A DNA stretch of 10,718 nt from Methanomassiliicoccales archaeon PtaU1.Bin030 (GCA_002067635.1 MVRB01000214.1:1-10718); one strand, 5' to 3'; numbered from the stretch's first letter, positions 1 through 7,243 are shown. Made by a program: numbers and translations. Notes: generated from the letters alone by a model not told the origin.

Positions 1-44
1 GCCGGCCGGTTGTTCGTGATAAAATCCATGACCTCTCTCTCCAT
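1..44 (-). CDS. Possible N-terminus of a gene running off the left edge
   Basis: Reading leftwards, an ATG at 44-42 opens a frame that stays open to the window edge and would start MEREVMDFITNNRP. A TATA-like stretch (TTTATTAA on the minus strand, about 86-93) lies some 45 bases upstream of the ATG, a usual distance for an archaeal promoter plus a short leader. The GGTGA just before the ATG is too close to be a normal Shine-Dalgarno site. The short N-terminal helix with an acidic start resembles the beginning of winged-helix regulators, but 14 residues cannot settle a family. No function is assigned. It could also be chance open sequence. Confidence 0.35.
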   Translation of the reverse strand, partial: MEREVMDFITNNRP

Positions 45-85
45 CTTCACCGGAAGATCACCAAGAGAATGAGTGTAAGGCCAGG

Positions 86-100
86 TTAATAAAAAGGGGG
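86..100 (-). promoter_or_regulatory. T-run and TATA-like box between the sensor gene and the left-edge frame
   Basis: On the minus strand a C-run passes into TTTTTATTAA. The T-run sits about 30 bases after the stop of the PAS/GAF gene, as archaeal U-tract terminators do. The TTTATTAA part is well placed to be the TATA box of the possible gene that starts at 44. Both roles are inferred from position and composition only. Confidence 0.35.
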
Positions 101-128
101 GAAGGTGTTTCCGGGCGTTCGAAGGGGT

Positions 129-1541
129 TCACCGGTTATTCGGCTCTCCGAACTTCAGGGCAGAGGTGAGGGTGCTCTTGATCTCGCTAAGGGACCTGCC
201 CACCTCCTCATCGGCCTGATCACGCTCAGATATGTTCTGGGTGACGAGGGCGGAGGCGCAGCGGTCGGCAACCATCTCCAAGAGCTTGGCGTCCCGTTCG
301 TTCTCGGTCCTGGGATCGTCCCAGGCCACGAAGAGGGCTCCGATGATGTCTGAGCCCTGCTTGATGGGCACGCCCAGGAGGGACTTGGACCCCGAGCTCT
401 TGAGGGCGCTGGAGACCTCGCCGTACTGGACGCTCTCCACGAACACCGGGCGGTCCTCCTTCACGATCTTGCCCGGGAACTCTTCGCCCACGCTCTCCGT
501 GAGGTCTGCGGGGACAGCCTCCCCGAAGCCATAGCTGGCACGGCCGGTCAAGCTGTCGCCCTTGCGGCTCATCACCATGGCGCCCTCGGCACGAGTAACC
601 TGCGCCAGGTTGCGCAGGAGGGTCTCCAAGGTCTGCTGGGGGGGCGCAGCGTTCACCGGGATGGAGGACAGCTGCTTCAGCTCCGAGAGCTCCTCGCTCA
701 CCGAGGACAGCTGCTTCATGAGGCTCTCTTTGTCCTCCTGGGCCTTCCGCTTCTCAGTGATGTCGCGGACCCTGTCCATCCGCGCTTCCTTGCCCTTGTA
801 CATAATGTCCCGCGACACTATCTCCACGGTGAGGGTCTTCCCGTCCTTGCGGTTGAGCATGACCTCGAAAGTACCCTCCGCCGCTCCGGAGAGCTGGGGG
901 GATACCATGCCGCGAAGACCGGGTGTAACCAGGGACGACAGCGACATACCGATGAGCTCTCCGGTGTCGTAACCGGTCATGGATGCATAGTGCTCGTTCA
1001 CCTCCACGATCTTCCCCTCCTGAACTATAGCCAAGCCCTCGAAGGCGGTCCCGATCATGTACTGGTTGCGCTCCTTGATCTCCTGAAGCTCCTTCTCCAG
1101 CTTAGCGGCCTTCTTCTTCTCAGAGAGGTCCCTTATGAGGGCATAATAGTACTGCACCTTCCCGTCCTTATCGTTGGTCTGGCAGAGTATTACCTCCACA
1201 GGGGTCTTGGACCCGTCCTTGTTGAGATGCCACTTCTCGTAGAACTGGGGCTGGCCGGTCTTCCTCAGCTCCTCCATGGCCTGTGCCTCTCTGTCCTGGC
1301 ACTCTGATGGCGTCAGGTAGAGGACCCACGGCATTCCGCGAAGCTCGTCCTCGGTATAGCCGCTGAGCTTGGTGAAGGCCTCGTTGAACGCCATGGTCTT
1401 TCCGTCAGGGTAGCCGGCCACGAAAGGCATGGTCGACTTGTCCATCGCATCTGCTAGCAGGTGTACGTAATCCCGAAGGACCCTCAGCTCCCTCTGGATG
1501 TTGGTCTCATGTTTATCACCGATATCTGGCATGACAATCAC
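129..1541 (-). CDS. Soluble PAS-PAS-GAF sensor protein without an output domain
   Basis: The 470-residue product has two PAS domains (about residues 33-140 and 160-265). Each has the typical 'N..F..L.GY...EL.G' type segment (FNEAFTKLSGYTEDELRG at 52-69; NEHYASMTGYDTGELIG at 182-198) and ends in a R-D-(L/I)-(S/T)-E-K signature that leads into a helix. A predicted coiled coil (about 262-295, rich in E, L, S and K) joins them to a GAF domain (about 303-435) with the expected SLLGVPI and IGALFVAWD strands. It ends after about 35 charged residues. There is no signal peptide or membrane segment, so it should be cytoplasmic. No histidine kinase, HATPase, GGDEF, methyl-accepting or DNA-binding module is present. 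The ligand is unknown. The first codon of this frame is GTG; an ATG three codons later (1532-1530) is an equally good start, and neither has a clear Shine-Dalgarno site. A partner kinase or regulator is not visible, unless the left-edge gene is one. Confidence 0.85.
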   Translation of the reverse strand: MIVMPDIGDKHETNIQRELRVLRDYVHLLADAMDKSTMPFVAGYPDGKTMAFNEAFTKLSGYTEDELRGMPWVLYLTPSECQDREAQAMEELRKTGQPQFYEKWHLNKDGSKTPVEVILCQTNDKDGKVQYYYALIRDLSEKKKAAKLEKELQEIKERNQYMIGTAFEGLAIVQEGKIVEVNEHYASMTGYDTGELIGMSLSSLVTPGLRGMVSPQLSGAAEGTFEVMLNRKDGKTLTVEIVSRDIMYKGKEARMDRVRDITEKRKAQEDKESLMKQLSSVSEELSELKQLSSIPVNAAPPQQTLETLLRNLAQVTRAEGAMVMSRKGDSLTGRASYGFGEAVPADLTESVGEEFPGKIVKEDRPVFVESVQYGEVSSALKSSGSKSLLGVPIKQGSDIIGALFVAWDDPRTENERDAKLLEMVADRCASALVTQNISERDQADEEVGRSLSEIKSTLTSALKFGEPNNR

Positions 1542-1659
1542 ACTTCTGGGCTGATCCCCGCCAACCCGTTCTCTCCGTCTCGCCGCTCTCCCAGTCCACG
1601 GACGGTGGCAGGCCCCGTTCCATTTTTCTCATCGCATTAATCCTTTCCTCCGTGAAATC

Positions 1660-1667
1660 TTAATAAT
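1660..1667 (+). promoter_or_regulatory. TATA-like box for dtdA
   Basis: TTAATAAT lies about 45 bases upstream of the dtdA ATG in an AT-rich patch within GC-rich sequence. A start about 25 bases further on would leave a leader of roughly 20 bases that carries the AAGGTG Shine-Dalgarno site at 1694-1699. The core TTAATAA reads as TTATTAA on the other strand, so it might also serve the divergent sensor gene, for which a weaker GGATTAATG lies at 1636-1644. Confidence 0.5.
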
Positions 1668-1707
1668 CAGAATAACCCTGTGGCCAGACCATCAAGGTGT
1701 AAGCGAC

Positions 1708-2562
1708 ATGAGATTACTGGTGTGCAGCCTGGAGGACAACGCGAGCGTTAACATCCGGGACAGGGTGCTGGCCCTCGGCAACTGGACCAAGCGGGGGGAG
1801 CTGGACGGATCGCCCGTGCACTTCCTTAGGGACATGGCCCTGGTCACCGTTCCCCGCCTCCACCTGTGGAACAATCACATCGATAAGGTCGCCGCCAGCG
1901 CGCTGGGCATATCCATCAAGGAGGTTGTTTTCCTCTCTCGCCACAAGGCCGCCTCGGGAAAACGCTCCCTCACCGTGCACCCTATTGGCAACTGGGGCCG
2001 GGCCGATTACGGCGGCAGGGACGCCACAGTGGTCCCCTCGGCGCCCCATCTCATGTCCTCCCTGCTGAGGCAGCTGAAGAAGGAGGCGGCAGGGCTGGAC
2101 TTCGACATCACCTTCGAGGTCACGCATCACGGCCCCTACCTGGAGACCCCTACCCTGTTCATAGAGATCGGCAGCAGTGAGGCCACGTGGGGGGACCTTG
2201 ATGCTGCCCAGGCCATCGCCCGCTCCCTCATGAACGTGGAGGTGTCCGCGTACCCCGTGGCCATGGGGATCGGGGGCGGCCACTATGCTCCCAGGTTCAC
2301 CGAGTCCAGCCTGCTCAAGAAGATCGATTTCGGTCACATGCTGCCCAACCACGCCTTCGACCTGGAGGACAGGGAGGGCCTGGCCGATATGATCAGGAGG
2401 GGCATGGAGGGCAGTGGGGCTTCCCTCGCGTACATCCATAGGAAGTCGATGAAGCGGTCCGAGGCCACCTTGCTGTCCGAGCTCGTCAGGTCCTTGGGCT
2501 ACCGCACGGTGGACAGCTCGGACCTGGAGGATATCAATCCGTCCAAGCCAGATCCAAATTAA
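1708..2562 (+). CDS. dtdA: D-aminoacyl-tRNA deacylase, archaeal/plant GEK1 (DTD2) type
   Basis: This enzyme hydrolyses the ester bond of D-aminoacyl-tRNAs, freeing the tRNA and preventing D-residues from entering proteins. In archaea and plants it replaces bacterial Dtd. The 284-residue product is of normal family length and shows the family hallmarks: SRHKAASGKRSLTVH with following GN (77-95), VTHHGPYLETPTLFIEIGSS (138-157) and GIGGGHYAPRF (187-197). These are rich in the His residues expected of a metal-dependent hydrolase. The ATG at 1708 is supported by AAGGTG eight bases upstream and by the family-like start MRLLVCSLEDNAS. It faces the sensor gene across a 166-base divergent spacer and converges on the AhpD-like gene, 3 bases away. 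It is not co-transcribed with the aRF1-argS cluster, although it shares the translation theme. Confidence 0.95.
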   Translation: MRLLVCSLEDNASVNIRDRVLALGNWTKRGELDGSPVHFLRDMALVTVPRLHLWNNHIDKVAASALGISIKEVVFLSRHKAASGKRSLTVHPIGNWGRADYGGRDATVVPSAPHLMSSLLRQLKKEAAGLDFDITFEVTHHGPYLETPTLFIEIGSSEATWGDLDAAQAIARSLMNVEVSAYPVAMGIGGGHYAPRFTESSLLKKIDFGHMLPNHAFDLEDREGLADMIRRGMEGSGASLAYIHRKSMKRSEATLLSELVRSLGYRTVDSSDLEDINPSKPDPN

Positions 2563-2565
2563 GGC

Positions 2566-3045
2566 TCACTTCTTTCCGGCCTTCGCCTTGGCCTTGACAG
2601 CTTTGGCGGGCTTGGCGGTGCTGGCAGCCTTCTCTTCCTCCAGCTCCGCGAACAGCTCGCTCAGGCCGCTCCTGGCCACCGACCATGTGGGAACGCCGCC
2701 GCACACCACAGCCACGTGCATGGCCTCCACTATCTCCTCCTTGGTGGCCCCATAGTTGACGGCCACCCGCGCCTGGGGGTAGATGCAGCCCTCGCACATC
2801 CGGGTCGCCACGCAGGCCAGGGCGATTAGCCTCTTGGTCTTTCGGTCCAAGGCGCCATCCTCCACCAGCACCCTGTCCAGCTCCTTTATGACCACTGCCA
2901 GCTCAGGGTTGTGCTCCCGTATATGGTGGAGGGTGTGCGGCGCATAATTGCCCATCCGGCACTTCATCTCCGCGACCGCATCCTCTGCGCTTACATCGTC
3001 CTTCAGGTTCTTGATCCGCTTGCACTGCTTTTCTTCCTCGGTCAT
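2566..3045 (-). CDS. AhpD/carboxymuconolactone decarboxylase-like protein with a Lys/Ala tail
   Basis: The 159-residue product carries one CMD/AhpD-like domain (about residues 45-135). It includes the redox pair C84-E-G-C87, then NYGATKEEIVEAMHVAV at 98-114, which matches the GA(S/T)..EI helix of the family. Such proteins are usually thiol-based peroxidase partners or decarboxylases; the substrate here is unknown. Two oddities are visible. The His normally found four residues after the second Cys (CxxCxxxH) is Gln91, and the last 16 residues are a basic AKPAKAVKAKAKAGKK tail like those of histone-type or nucleic-acid-binding proteins. The ATG at 3045 is chosen over one eight codons earlier because AGGAGGAG lies five to seven bases before it. 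A TATA-like box at 3091-3097 suggests its own promoter downstream of pyrH. Confidence 0.85.
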   Translation of the reverse strand: MTEEEKQCKRIKNLKDDVSAEDAVAEMKCRMGNYAPHTLHHIREHNPELAVVIKELDRVLVEDGALDRKTKRLIALACVATRMCEGCIYPQARVAVNYGATKEEIVEAMHVAVVCGGVPTWSVARSGLSELFAELEEEKAASTAKPAKAVKAKAKAGKK

Positions 3046-3050
3046 AACCG

Positions 3051-3058
3051 CTCCTCCT
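3051..3058 (-). promoter_or_regulatory. Strong Shine-Dalgarno site that fixes the AhpD-like start
   Basis: The minus strand reads GAGGAGGAG a few bases before the ATG at 3045, close to the archaeal GGAGGTGA consensus. It rules against the longer frame beginning at 3069, whose ATG would lie upstream of this site. Confidence 0.75.
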
Positions 3059-3090
3059 CTTGGCTCCAATGGCTATGTTGCGTCGACCAG

Positions 3091-3097
3091 TTAATGC
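3091..3097 (-). promoter_or_regulatory. TATA-like box for the AhpD-like gene
   Basis: The minus strand reads GGGGGAAGCATTAACTGG: a purine-rich stretch like a TFB-recognition element, then CATTAA. Its centre is about 50 bases upstream of the ATG, which would give a leader of roughly 25 bases that includes the Shine-Dalgarno site. It lies in the 64-base gap after pyrH, so read-through from pyrH is also possible. Confidence 0.35.
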
Positions 3098-3109
3098 TTC
3101 CCCCTGACA

Positions 3110-3790
3110 TCAATCGCCGATGACCGTTCCCCTGATCCTGCCCCCCCTCATCGCGTCCTCCATGTCCTGGAGATCTCGGCCGGACACGATGAACAGCGGT
3201 ATGCGGCACCTCTTGATGATATCTGCTCCCATGGGATCGAAAACGTGGGAGTTACCGGCCCCGTGGCCACCCGCCATCATGTCCCCGAGCTGATCGAAGG
3301 TCAGCCGGTCGTACTTCCTGGCATCGGGGAACTTCCGGGGGTCGGCGGAGTACACCCCGTCCACGGAGGTGGCGTTGACGATGCGTGATGCCCCTACCTT
3401 CTCGGCTAGCGCCGCGGACACCCCGTCGGTCGTATGACCAGGAGTGGTCCCGCCCATCACCGCCACCCGACCCGGTCGACCCTGGGCGGCGGCCTCCTCG
3501 ATGGTGACCGGCACCTCATCGTATGCTATGTCCTTGAGCGCGAGCTGTAGGAGGCGGGCGTTCAGACGTGTCACACCGATGCCCAGCTCGTCCAGCTGTT
3601 CCTCGGTGGCGGAGAGCTCGCGAGCCGTGTTGATATAGTAGCGAGCGACCCTGCCGCCTCCGCAAACGACGTAGATCTCCATCTCGTCGGTCAAGGCCCT
3701 CAGCAGCGATGCGAGATCGTTGAGGAAGGTCCCGTCCCGGTCATCGGGGATGAGGATGGAGCCTCCTAGTGAGATGACTATCTTTTCCAT
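3110..3790 (-). CDS. pyrH: UMP kinase, archaeal type
   Basis: PyrH phosphorylates UMP to UDP with ATP in pyrimidine nucleotide synthesis in the cytoplasm. The 226-residue product has the amino-acid kinase fold and the shorter length of archaeal UMP kinases. Visible motifs are VISLGGSIL at the N-terminus (5-13), the glycine-rich VCGGGRVARYY (42-52), MGGTTPGHTTDGVSAALAE (112-130) for the phosphoryl-transfer and substrate loop, and NATSVDGVYSADPRK (139-153), the nucleotide-binding segment. The ATG at 3790 is preceded at 7 bases by GGAGGGA (3798-3804). A TATA-like CTATATCTAC at 3834-3843 is well placed. It is followed by the AhpD-like gene on the same strand after 64 bases; a functional link between the two is not evident. 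Confidence 0.95.
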   Translation of the reverse strand: MEKIVISLGGSILIPDDRDGTFLNDLASLLRALTDEMEIYVVCGGGRVARYYINTARELSATEEQLDELGIGVTRLNARLLQLALKDIAYDEVPVTIEEAAAQGRPGRVAVMGGTTPGHTTDGVSAALAEKVGASRIVNATSVDGVYSADPRKFPDARKYDRLTFDQLGDMMAGGHGAGNSHVFDPMGADIIKRCRIPLFIVSGRDLQDMEDAMRGGRIRGTVIGD

Positions 3791-3833
3791 GTGGATTTCC
3801 CTCCAATTCAGCTATTGCCTGCTCGCGAAGGTG

Positions 3834-3843
3834 TAGATATAGC
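3834..3843 (-). promoter_or_regulatory. TATA-like box for pyrH
   Basis: CTATATCTAC on the minus strand is centred about 49 bases upstream of the pyrH ATG. A start about 25 bases downstream leaves a leader of roughly 23 bases containing the GGAGGGA ribosome site at 3798-3804. Confidence 0.45.
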
Positions 3844-3933
3844 CGCATATCACCAAGGCATTTAATCATATCATTCACCATATTCCTGATCCACAAGGTC
3901 AGACCGCTCCCTGGAGCAGAGCAGGAAGCTGAA

Positions 3934-4116
3934 ATGCACGTGACCACGGAGATATCCGACGAGGCTTGTGACCTCGCTGCCGTAGCATGGTTTCGGGCGA
4001 AATCCTCGGAAGGTATAGACCTCAGGAAAAGATTTACCGTGCGCCGCATTAGAGCTACGGTCCCCTCCCAGCTTGCCCTCCATGACGCTGTCACGGCCGT
4101 TCACAAGGCGGTATAG
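3934..4116 (+). CDS. Doubtful 60-residue hypothetical ORF in the pyrH-prf1 gap
   Basis: This frame begins MHVTTEISDEACDLAAVAW and ends in a basic, mildly amphipathic stretch (RKRFTVRRIRATV, then AVTAVHKAV). In its favour are a TATA-like TTTAATCA at 3861-3868 and AGGAAG at 3923-3928, five bases before the ATG. Against it, third-position GC by my count is about 63%, lower than the neighbouring genes appear to be. No family is recognised, and an overlapping minus-strand frame (start GTG 4104 or ATG 4083, stop about 3871) has a similar composition. A 7-bp hairpin at 4107-4128 spans its stop codon. The region could instead be untranslated or encode an RNA. Confidence 0.22.
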   Translation: MHVTTEISDEACDLAAVAWFRAKSSEGIDLRKRFTVRRIRATVPSQLALHDAVTAVHKAV

Positions 4117-4128
4117 AGCACTGCCGCC
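4107..4128 (+). repeat. Inverted repeat (7-bp stem, 8-base loop)
   Basis: GGCGGTA (4107-4113) pairs with TGCCGCC (4122-4128), with one G-T wobble, around TAGAGCAC. No T-run follows, so a terminator role is weak. It sits over the stop codon of the doubtful 60-residue ORF. Confidence 0.35.
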
Positions 4129-4224
4129 AGGTGCCTGTCAGGGCCCCCAAGCGACGGAGGTCATCCGGTCCACATCGTCCATCCCAGCAGCGGTACTCCA
4201 GCGGGCGGGAGGCTGACCAACATG

Positions 4225-4232
4225 TTTAATAC
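4225..4232 (+). promoter_or_regulatory. TATA-like box for the prf1-argS-GNAT operon
   Basis: TTTAATAC is centred about 45 bases before the prf1 ATG. Transcription from about 4253 would give a leader near 20 bases containing the partial Shine-Dalgarno AGGTCG at 4261-4266. A tiny hairpin (GCGT 4246-4249 with ACGC 4255-4258) overlaps the predicted start. Confidence 0.5.
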
Positions 4233-4273
4233 GGAAATACCTTTAGCGTAAAAAACGCGCAGGTCGAAGTTAA

Positions 4274-5527
4274 ATGGCTCCAGATGAGAGCGATAATGAT
4301 AGAATTATGGAGAAGCGCAGGTATGATTTCAAGCGCGCTCTAGAAGAGATAAGGAACATCCATGGGCGGGGTACCGAGCTGGTGTCCGTCTACGTGCCCC
4401 CGGACAAGCAGATATCCGATGTGGCCAACTACCTAAGGAACGAGTACTCACAATCACAGAACATCAAGAGCAAGAGGACCAACAAGGCCGTCACCGGGGC
4501 CATCGAGTCCATACTCGCACGTCTGAAGTACTTCAAGACCCCTCCCGAGAACGGTGTGATCTTCTTCGTGGGGGAGGCGCCGACCGCAGGCGATCAGACC
4601 CGGCAGGTGCAGTTCGTGCTGGAGCCCCCTGAGCCGATCACCTCCTTCTTGTACCGCTGCGACTCCGAGTTCTACACCGAGAAGCTCTGGGATATGCTCG
4701 ACGAGAAGTCCACCTTCGGCCTCCTGGTCATCGACCGTTCGGAGTCCACCATCGGGCTGCTGAAGGGCAAGAGGGTCATACCGGTGAAGAACATCCAATC
4801 GCTTGTCCCGTCCAAGCACGGGCGCGGTGGTCAATCGGCCCTTCGTTTCGAGCGGCTCATAGAGATCGCTGCCCACGAGTTCTACAAGAAGACCGCGGAA
4901 ACCGCCAACGAGGCGTTCCTGGCCCAGCCCGACCTGAAGGGCATTCTTATCGGCGGTCCCGGCCCCACCAAGGAGTACTTCGTGAAGGAGGAATACCTCC
5001 ACCATGAGCTGAGGAAGAAAATCATCGATACTTTCGATACTGGCTACACCGACGAATACGGACTGAAGGAGCTGGTGGAGAAGGCCAAGGACTCGCTCGC
5101 AGACCTGGACCTGATGCGCGAGAAGCAGCTGATGCAGAGCCTGCTGGAAGAGATAAGGAAGTCCGATGGCGGTCTTGCATCCTATGGTGAGGAGCAGGTG
5201 CGTCACGCCCTGGCCCTGGGAGCAGTGGACACTCTACTTTTATCCGAGGGGCTGAGGAAGCTGCGGGTGACCATGAAGTGCCCCCAGTGCGGATGGTCTG
5301 GCGAGGTCACCGTGGACAAGGTGGAGGACGCCAAGTGCCCCACCTGCCCCGAGGCGACACCCGTCATCGAGAGCTCGGTCGACTTCGTGGACGCGTTCTA
5401 CGAGGACGCTTCCAAGGTTGGTACCAAGGTGGAACTGCTATCTGTCGACTCCGAGGAGGGGGAGCTGCTGCTCAAGGCCTTCGGAGGCATCGCGGCCATC
5501 CTTCGATATGGGATCGGGGGTATGTGA
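4274..5527 (+). CDS. prf1: Peptide chain release factor aRF1
   Basis: aRF1 reads all three stop codons in the ribosomal A site and triggers peptidyl-tRNA hydrolysis, working with aEF1A and the recycling ATPase ABCE1. The 417-residue product is full length. The stop-decoding N-domain has NIKS at 63-66 and the YxCxxxF motif at 127-133 (YRCDSEF). The middle domain has the catalytic GGQ at 185-187 in KHGRGGQSALRFERL. The C-domain contains a zinc-ribbon-like minidomain with CPQC (336-339) and CPTC (355-358), then the usual GGIAAILRY near the end. All key residues are present, so decoding should be the normal omnipotent kind. The start at 4274 is favoured over an internal ATG at codon 12, which has no ribosome site. 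Its TGA stop overlaps the argS ATG by one base, making it the first gene of an operon. Confidence 0.97.
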   Translation: MAPDESDNDRIMEKRRYDFKRALEEIRNIHGRGTELVSVYVPPDKQISDVANYLRNEYSQSQNIKSKRTNKAVTGAIESILARLKYFKTPPENGVIFFVGEAPTAGDQTRQVQFVLEPPEPITSFLYRCDSEFYTEKLWDMLDEKSTFGLLVIDRSESTIGLLKGKRVIPVKNIQSLVPSKHGRGGQSALRFERLIEIAAHEFYKKTAETANEAFLAQPDLKGILIGGPGPTKEYFVKEEYLHHELRKKIIDTFDTGYTDEYGLKELVEKAKDSLADLDLMREKQLMQSLLEEIRKSDGGLASYGEEQVRHALALGAVDTLLLSEGLRKLRVTMKCPQCGWSGEVTVDKVEDAKCPTCPEATPVIESSVDFVDAFYEDASKVGTKVELLSVDSEEGELLLKAFGGIAAILRYGIGGM

Positions 5528-7242
5528 TGGACCCACTGGAGCCGTTCCGGGAAGAGGTACGTATCGCTGCCCAGAGGGCGTTCGCCCATATGGGTGCGGA
5601 CGTGAGCTTCGAGATAGAGGTGCCGTCGACCGGTATCGCCGATTTCGCGGTGCCCTGCTTCTCCCTGGCCAAGAAGCTGCGGAAGGCGCCACCGATGATA
5701 GCCGAGGAGGCCGCCGCGCTCATTCCCCCATTGGACCGGGTATCCAAGGTGTGGGCGGACAATGGCTACCTCAACTTCCAGCTCAACGACGGCAAGCTTA
5801 GCGTCAGCACACTGGAGGCCATAGAGGCGATGCAGGGCAGCTACGGTCGCGGGGACCCGGAGAGGAAGAAGGTGCTCCTGGAGCATACCTCGGTGAACCC
5901 CACCGGACCCATACACGTGGGGAGGGCCCGCAACCCCATAATCGGGGACACGCTGGCCAGGTGCATGCGGGCCTACGGCTACGATGTCACCACAGAGTAC
6001 TACGTCAACGACGTGGGAAAGCAGGTGGTCATGCTTACCTGGGGCCTGGAGAACATTCCCGCAGAGGATGTCCCTGAGGTAGCTGGCGACAAGCCAGATC
6101 ACCGCCTGGTGGTCTACTATCAGAAGGCCAACAGGATGATGGAATCGGACCCTGAGGTGGAGAGGCAGGTGGGGCAGATGCTGCGCCGCTTCGAGGACGG
6201 GGACGAGGAGGTCATGGGCAAGGTCCGCAGGACCGCCAAGCTGATGCTGGACGGCATCATCGAGAGCCTGCTCTCCATCAACGTCATCATAGACCAGTTC
6301 ACCTGGGAATCACAGTTCATCAAGGACGGCTCGGCCCACCGCGTGGTCGCAGAGCTGAAGCGCTCCGAGCACTGCTCCGAGGAGAAGGGCGCCTGCTACC
6401 TGGAGCTTAAGCCGTTCGGTATTCACGGGAAGGAGACCCGGTTCTTCTTCACCAGGGCCGATGGCACCACCCTCTATACCACCCGGGACATGGCCTATCA
6501 CCTTGACAAGTTCAAGCGCGCGGACCGCATCATCAACATCCTGGGGGAGGACCAGAAGCTGGGGCAGGCGCAGCTGGCCATTGCCCTGAAGCTCTTGGAC
6601 CAGGACCGCGCCCCTGAGTGCGTGTTCTACTCCTTCGTCTCCCTGCCCGAGGGGCGGATGTCCACCCGCAAGGGAACGGTGGTGTATCTCGACGATCTCA
6701 TCGAGGAGGCCGAGGAGCGTGCCCTGGAGGAGGTCAGGAAGAGGCGGACGGACCTCTCGGAGGAGCGCATGCGCGAGATCGCCAAGGCCATCGGCCGGGG
6801 GGCGGTGCGCTACAACATCGTGCGCGTGCAGCCCGAGAAGCCCCTGGTCTTCAAGTGGGAGGACGCTCTTAACTTCGAGGGCAACAGCGCTCCGTTCGTG
6901 CAGTACGCTCATGCCCGCGCCTGCAGCATCCAAAGGAAGGCCGGTGTCAGCGAGGGAGCGTACGATCCGGCGACACTCACCAACGAGTACGAGCTGAGGC
7001 TCGTCCGCGTCCTCGCCCGCTACCCCTCCGTGATCAGGGAGGCGGGGGAGAAGGCGCGTATCCAGTTGCTGCCCGCCTTCGGCCACGAGCTGGCCGCTGC
7101 TTTCAACCAGTTCTATACCTATGTCCCGGTGCTGAAGGGCGAGGAGAACAGGGAGGCCCGCCTGGCCCTGGTCAACGCCACCCGCATCGTGCTGGCCAAT
7201 GTCCTCAACACCCTTGGTTTGAGCGCTCCAGAGGAGATGTGA
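5527..7242 (+). CDS. argS: Arginyl-tRNA synthetase
   Basis: This class I synthetase joins arginine to tRNA-Arg using ATP. The 571-residue product has the N-terminal tRNA D-loop-binding domain (about 1-95, with GIADFAVPCFSLAKKL), the catalytic Rossmann core with the HIGH-equivalent HVGR at 130-133 in NPTGPIHVGRARNP, and the KMSKS-equivalent MSTRKG at 378-383. The C-terminal DALR anticodon-binding domain begins with FVQYAHARACSI at 457-468. HVGR in place of HIGH is also seen in haloarchaeal ArgRS and is not a defect. The open frame runs upstream inside prf1, but the start is set at 5527 by the TGATG overlap, by GGGGGT just upstream and by homology-like length. Coupling to prf1 suggests translational re-initiation. 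Confidence 0.97.
   Translation: MDPLEPFREEVRIAAQRAFAHMGADVSFEIEVPSTGIADFAVPCFSLAKKLRKAPPMIAEEAAALIPPLDRVSKVWADNGYLNFQLNDGKLSVSTLEAIEAMQGSYGRGDPERKKVLLEHTSVNPTGPIHVGRARNPIIGDTLARCMRAYGYDVTTEYYVNDVGKQVVMLTWGLENIPAEDVPEVAGDKPDHRLVVYYQKANRMMESDPEVERQVGQMLRRFEDGDEEVMGKVRRTAKLMLDGIIESLLSINVIIDQFTWESQFIKDGSAHRVVAELKRSEHCSEEKGACYLELKPFGIHGKETRFFFTRADGTTLYTTRDMAYHLDKFKRADRIINILGEDQKLGQAQLAIALKLLDQDRAPECVFYSFVSLPEGRMSTRKGTVVYLDDLIEEAEERALEEVRKRRTDLSEERMREIAKAIGRGAVRYNIVRVQPEKPLVFKWEDALNFEGNSAPFVQYAHARACSIQRKAGVSEGAYDPATLTNEYELRLVRVLARYPSVIREAGEKARIQLLPAFGHELAAAFNQFYTYVPVLKGEENREARLALVNATRIVLANVLNTLGLSAPEEM
7231..7236 (+). promoter_or_regulatory. Shine-Dalgarno site for the GNAT gene inside the argS end
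   Basis: GAGGAG within the last argS codons lies seven bases before the ATG at 7244. With the 1-base gap between genes it supports coupled translation and fixes the GNAT start. Confidence 0.6.
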
Positions 7243-7243
7243 G

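Larger units (their letters stand above)
3791..4273. other. Long intergenic region between pyrH and prf1
   Basis: This 483-base divergent gap is the longest in the window. It holds the pyrH promoter and ribosome site (left), TTTAATCA at 3861-3868 on the plus strand, the doubtful ORF 3934-4116, a hairpin at 4107-4128, and the prf1 TATA-like box at 4225-4232. I found no tRNA T-loop signature, no recognisable RNase P or SRP RNA core, and no direct-repeat array. Positions about 4130-4220 show nothing I can interpret. Confidence 0.6.

Noticed and set aside
1714..2439. 241-codon minus-strand open frame opposite dtdA
   Set aside because: It lies wholly within dtdA, which has family motifs throughout; the reverse frame shows no domain.
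3741..4094. Minus-strand frame of 117 codons overlapping the pyrH start
   Set aside because: It would overlap the pyrH promoter, ribosome site and first codons in another frame and has no recognisable domain.
4454..5206. 250-codon minus-strand open frame opposite prf1
   Set aside because: It is antisense to the NIKS- and GGQ-bearing aRF1 and is a low-complexity leucine- and glycine-rich product.
5278..5526. Upstream extension of argS within prf1
   Set aside because: The frame is open, but the translated extension is arginine- and glycine-rich noise; the ATG at 5527 fits the ArgRS N-terminus and the TGATG overlap.
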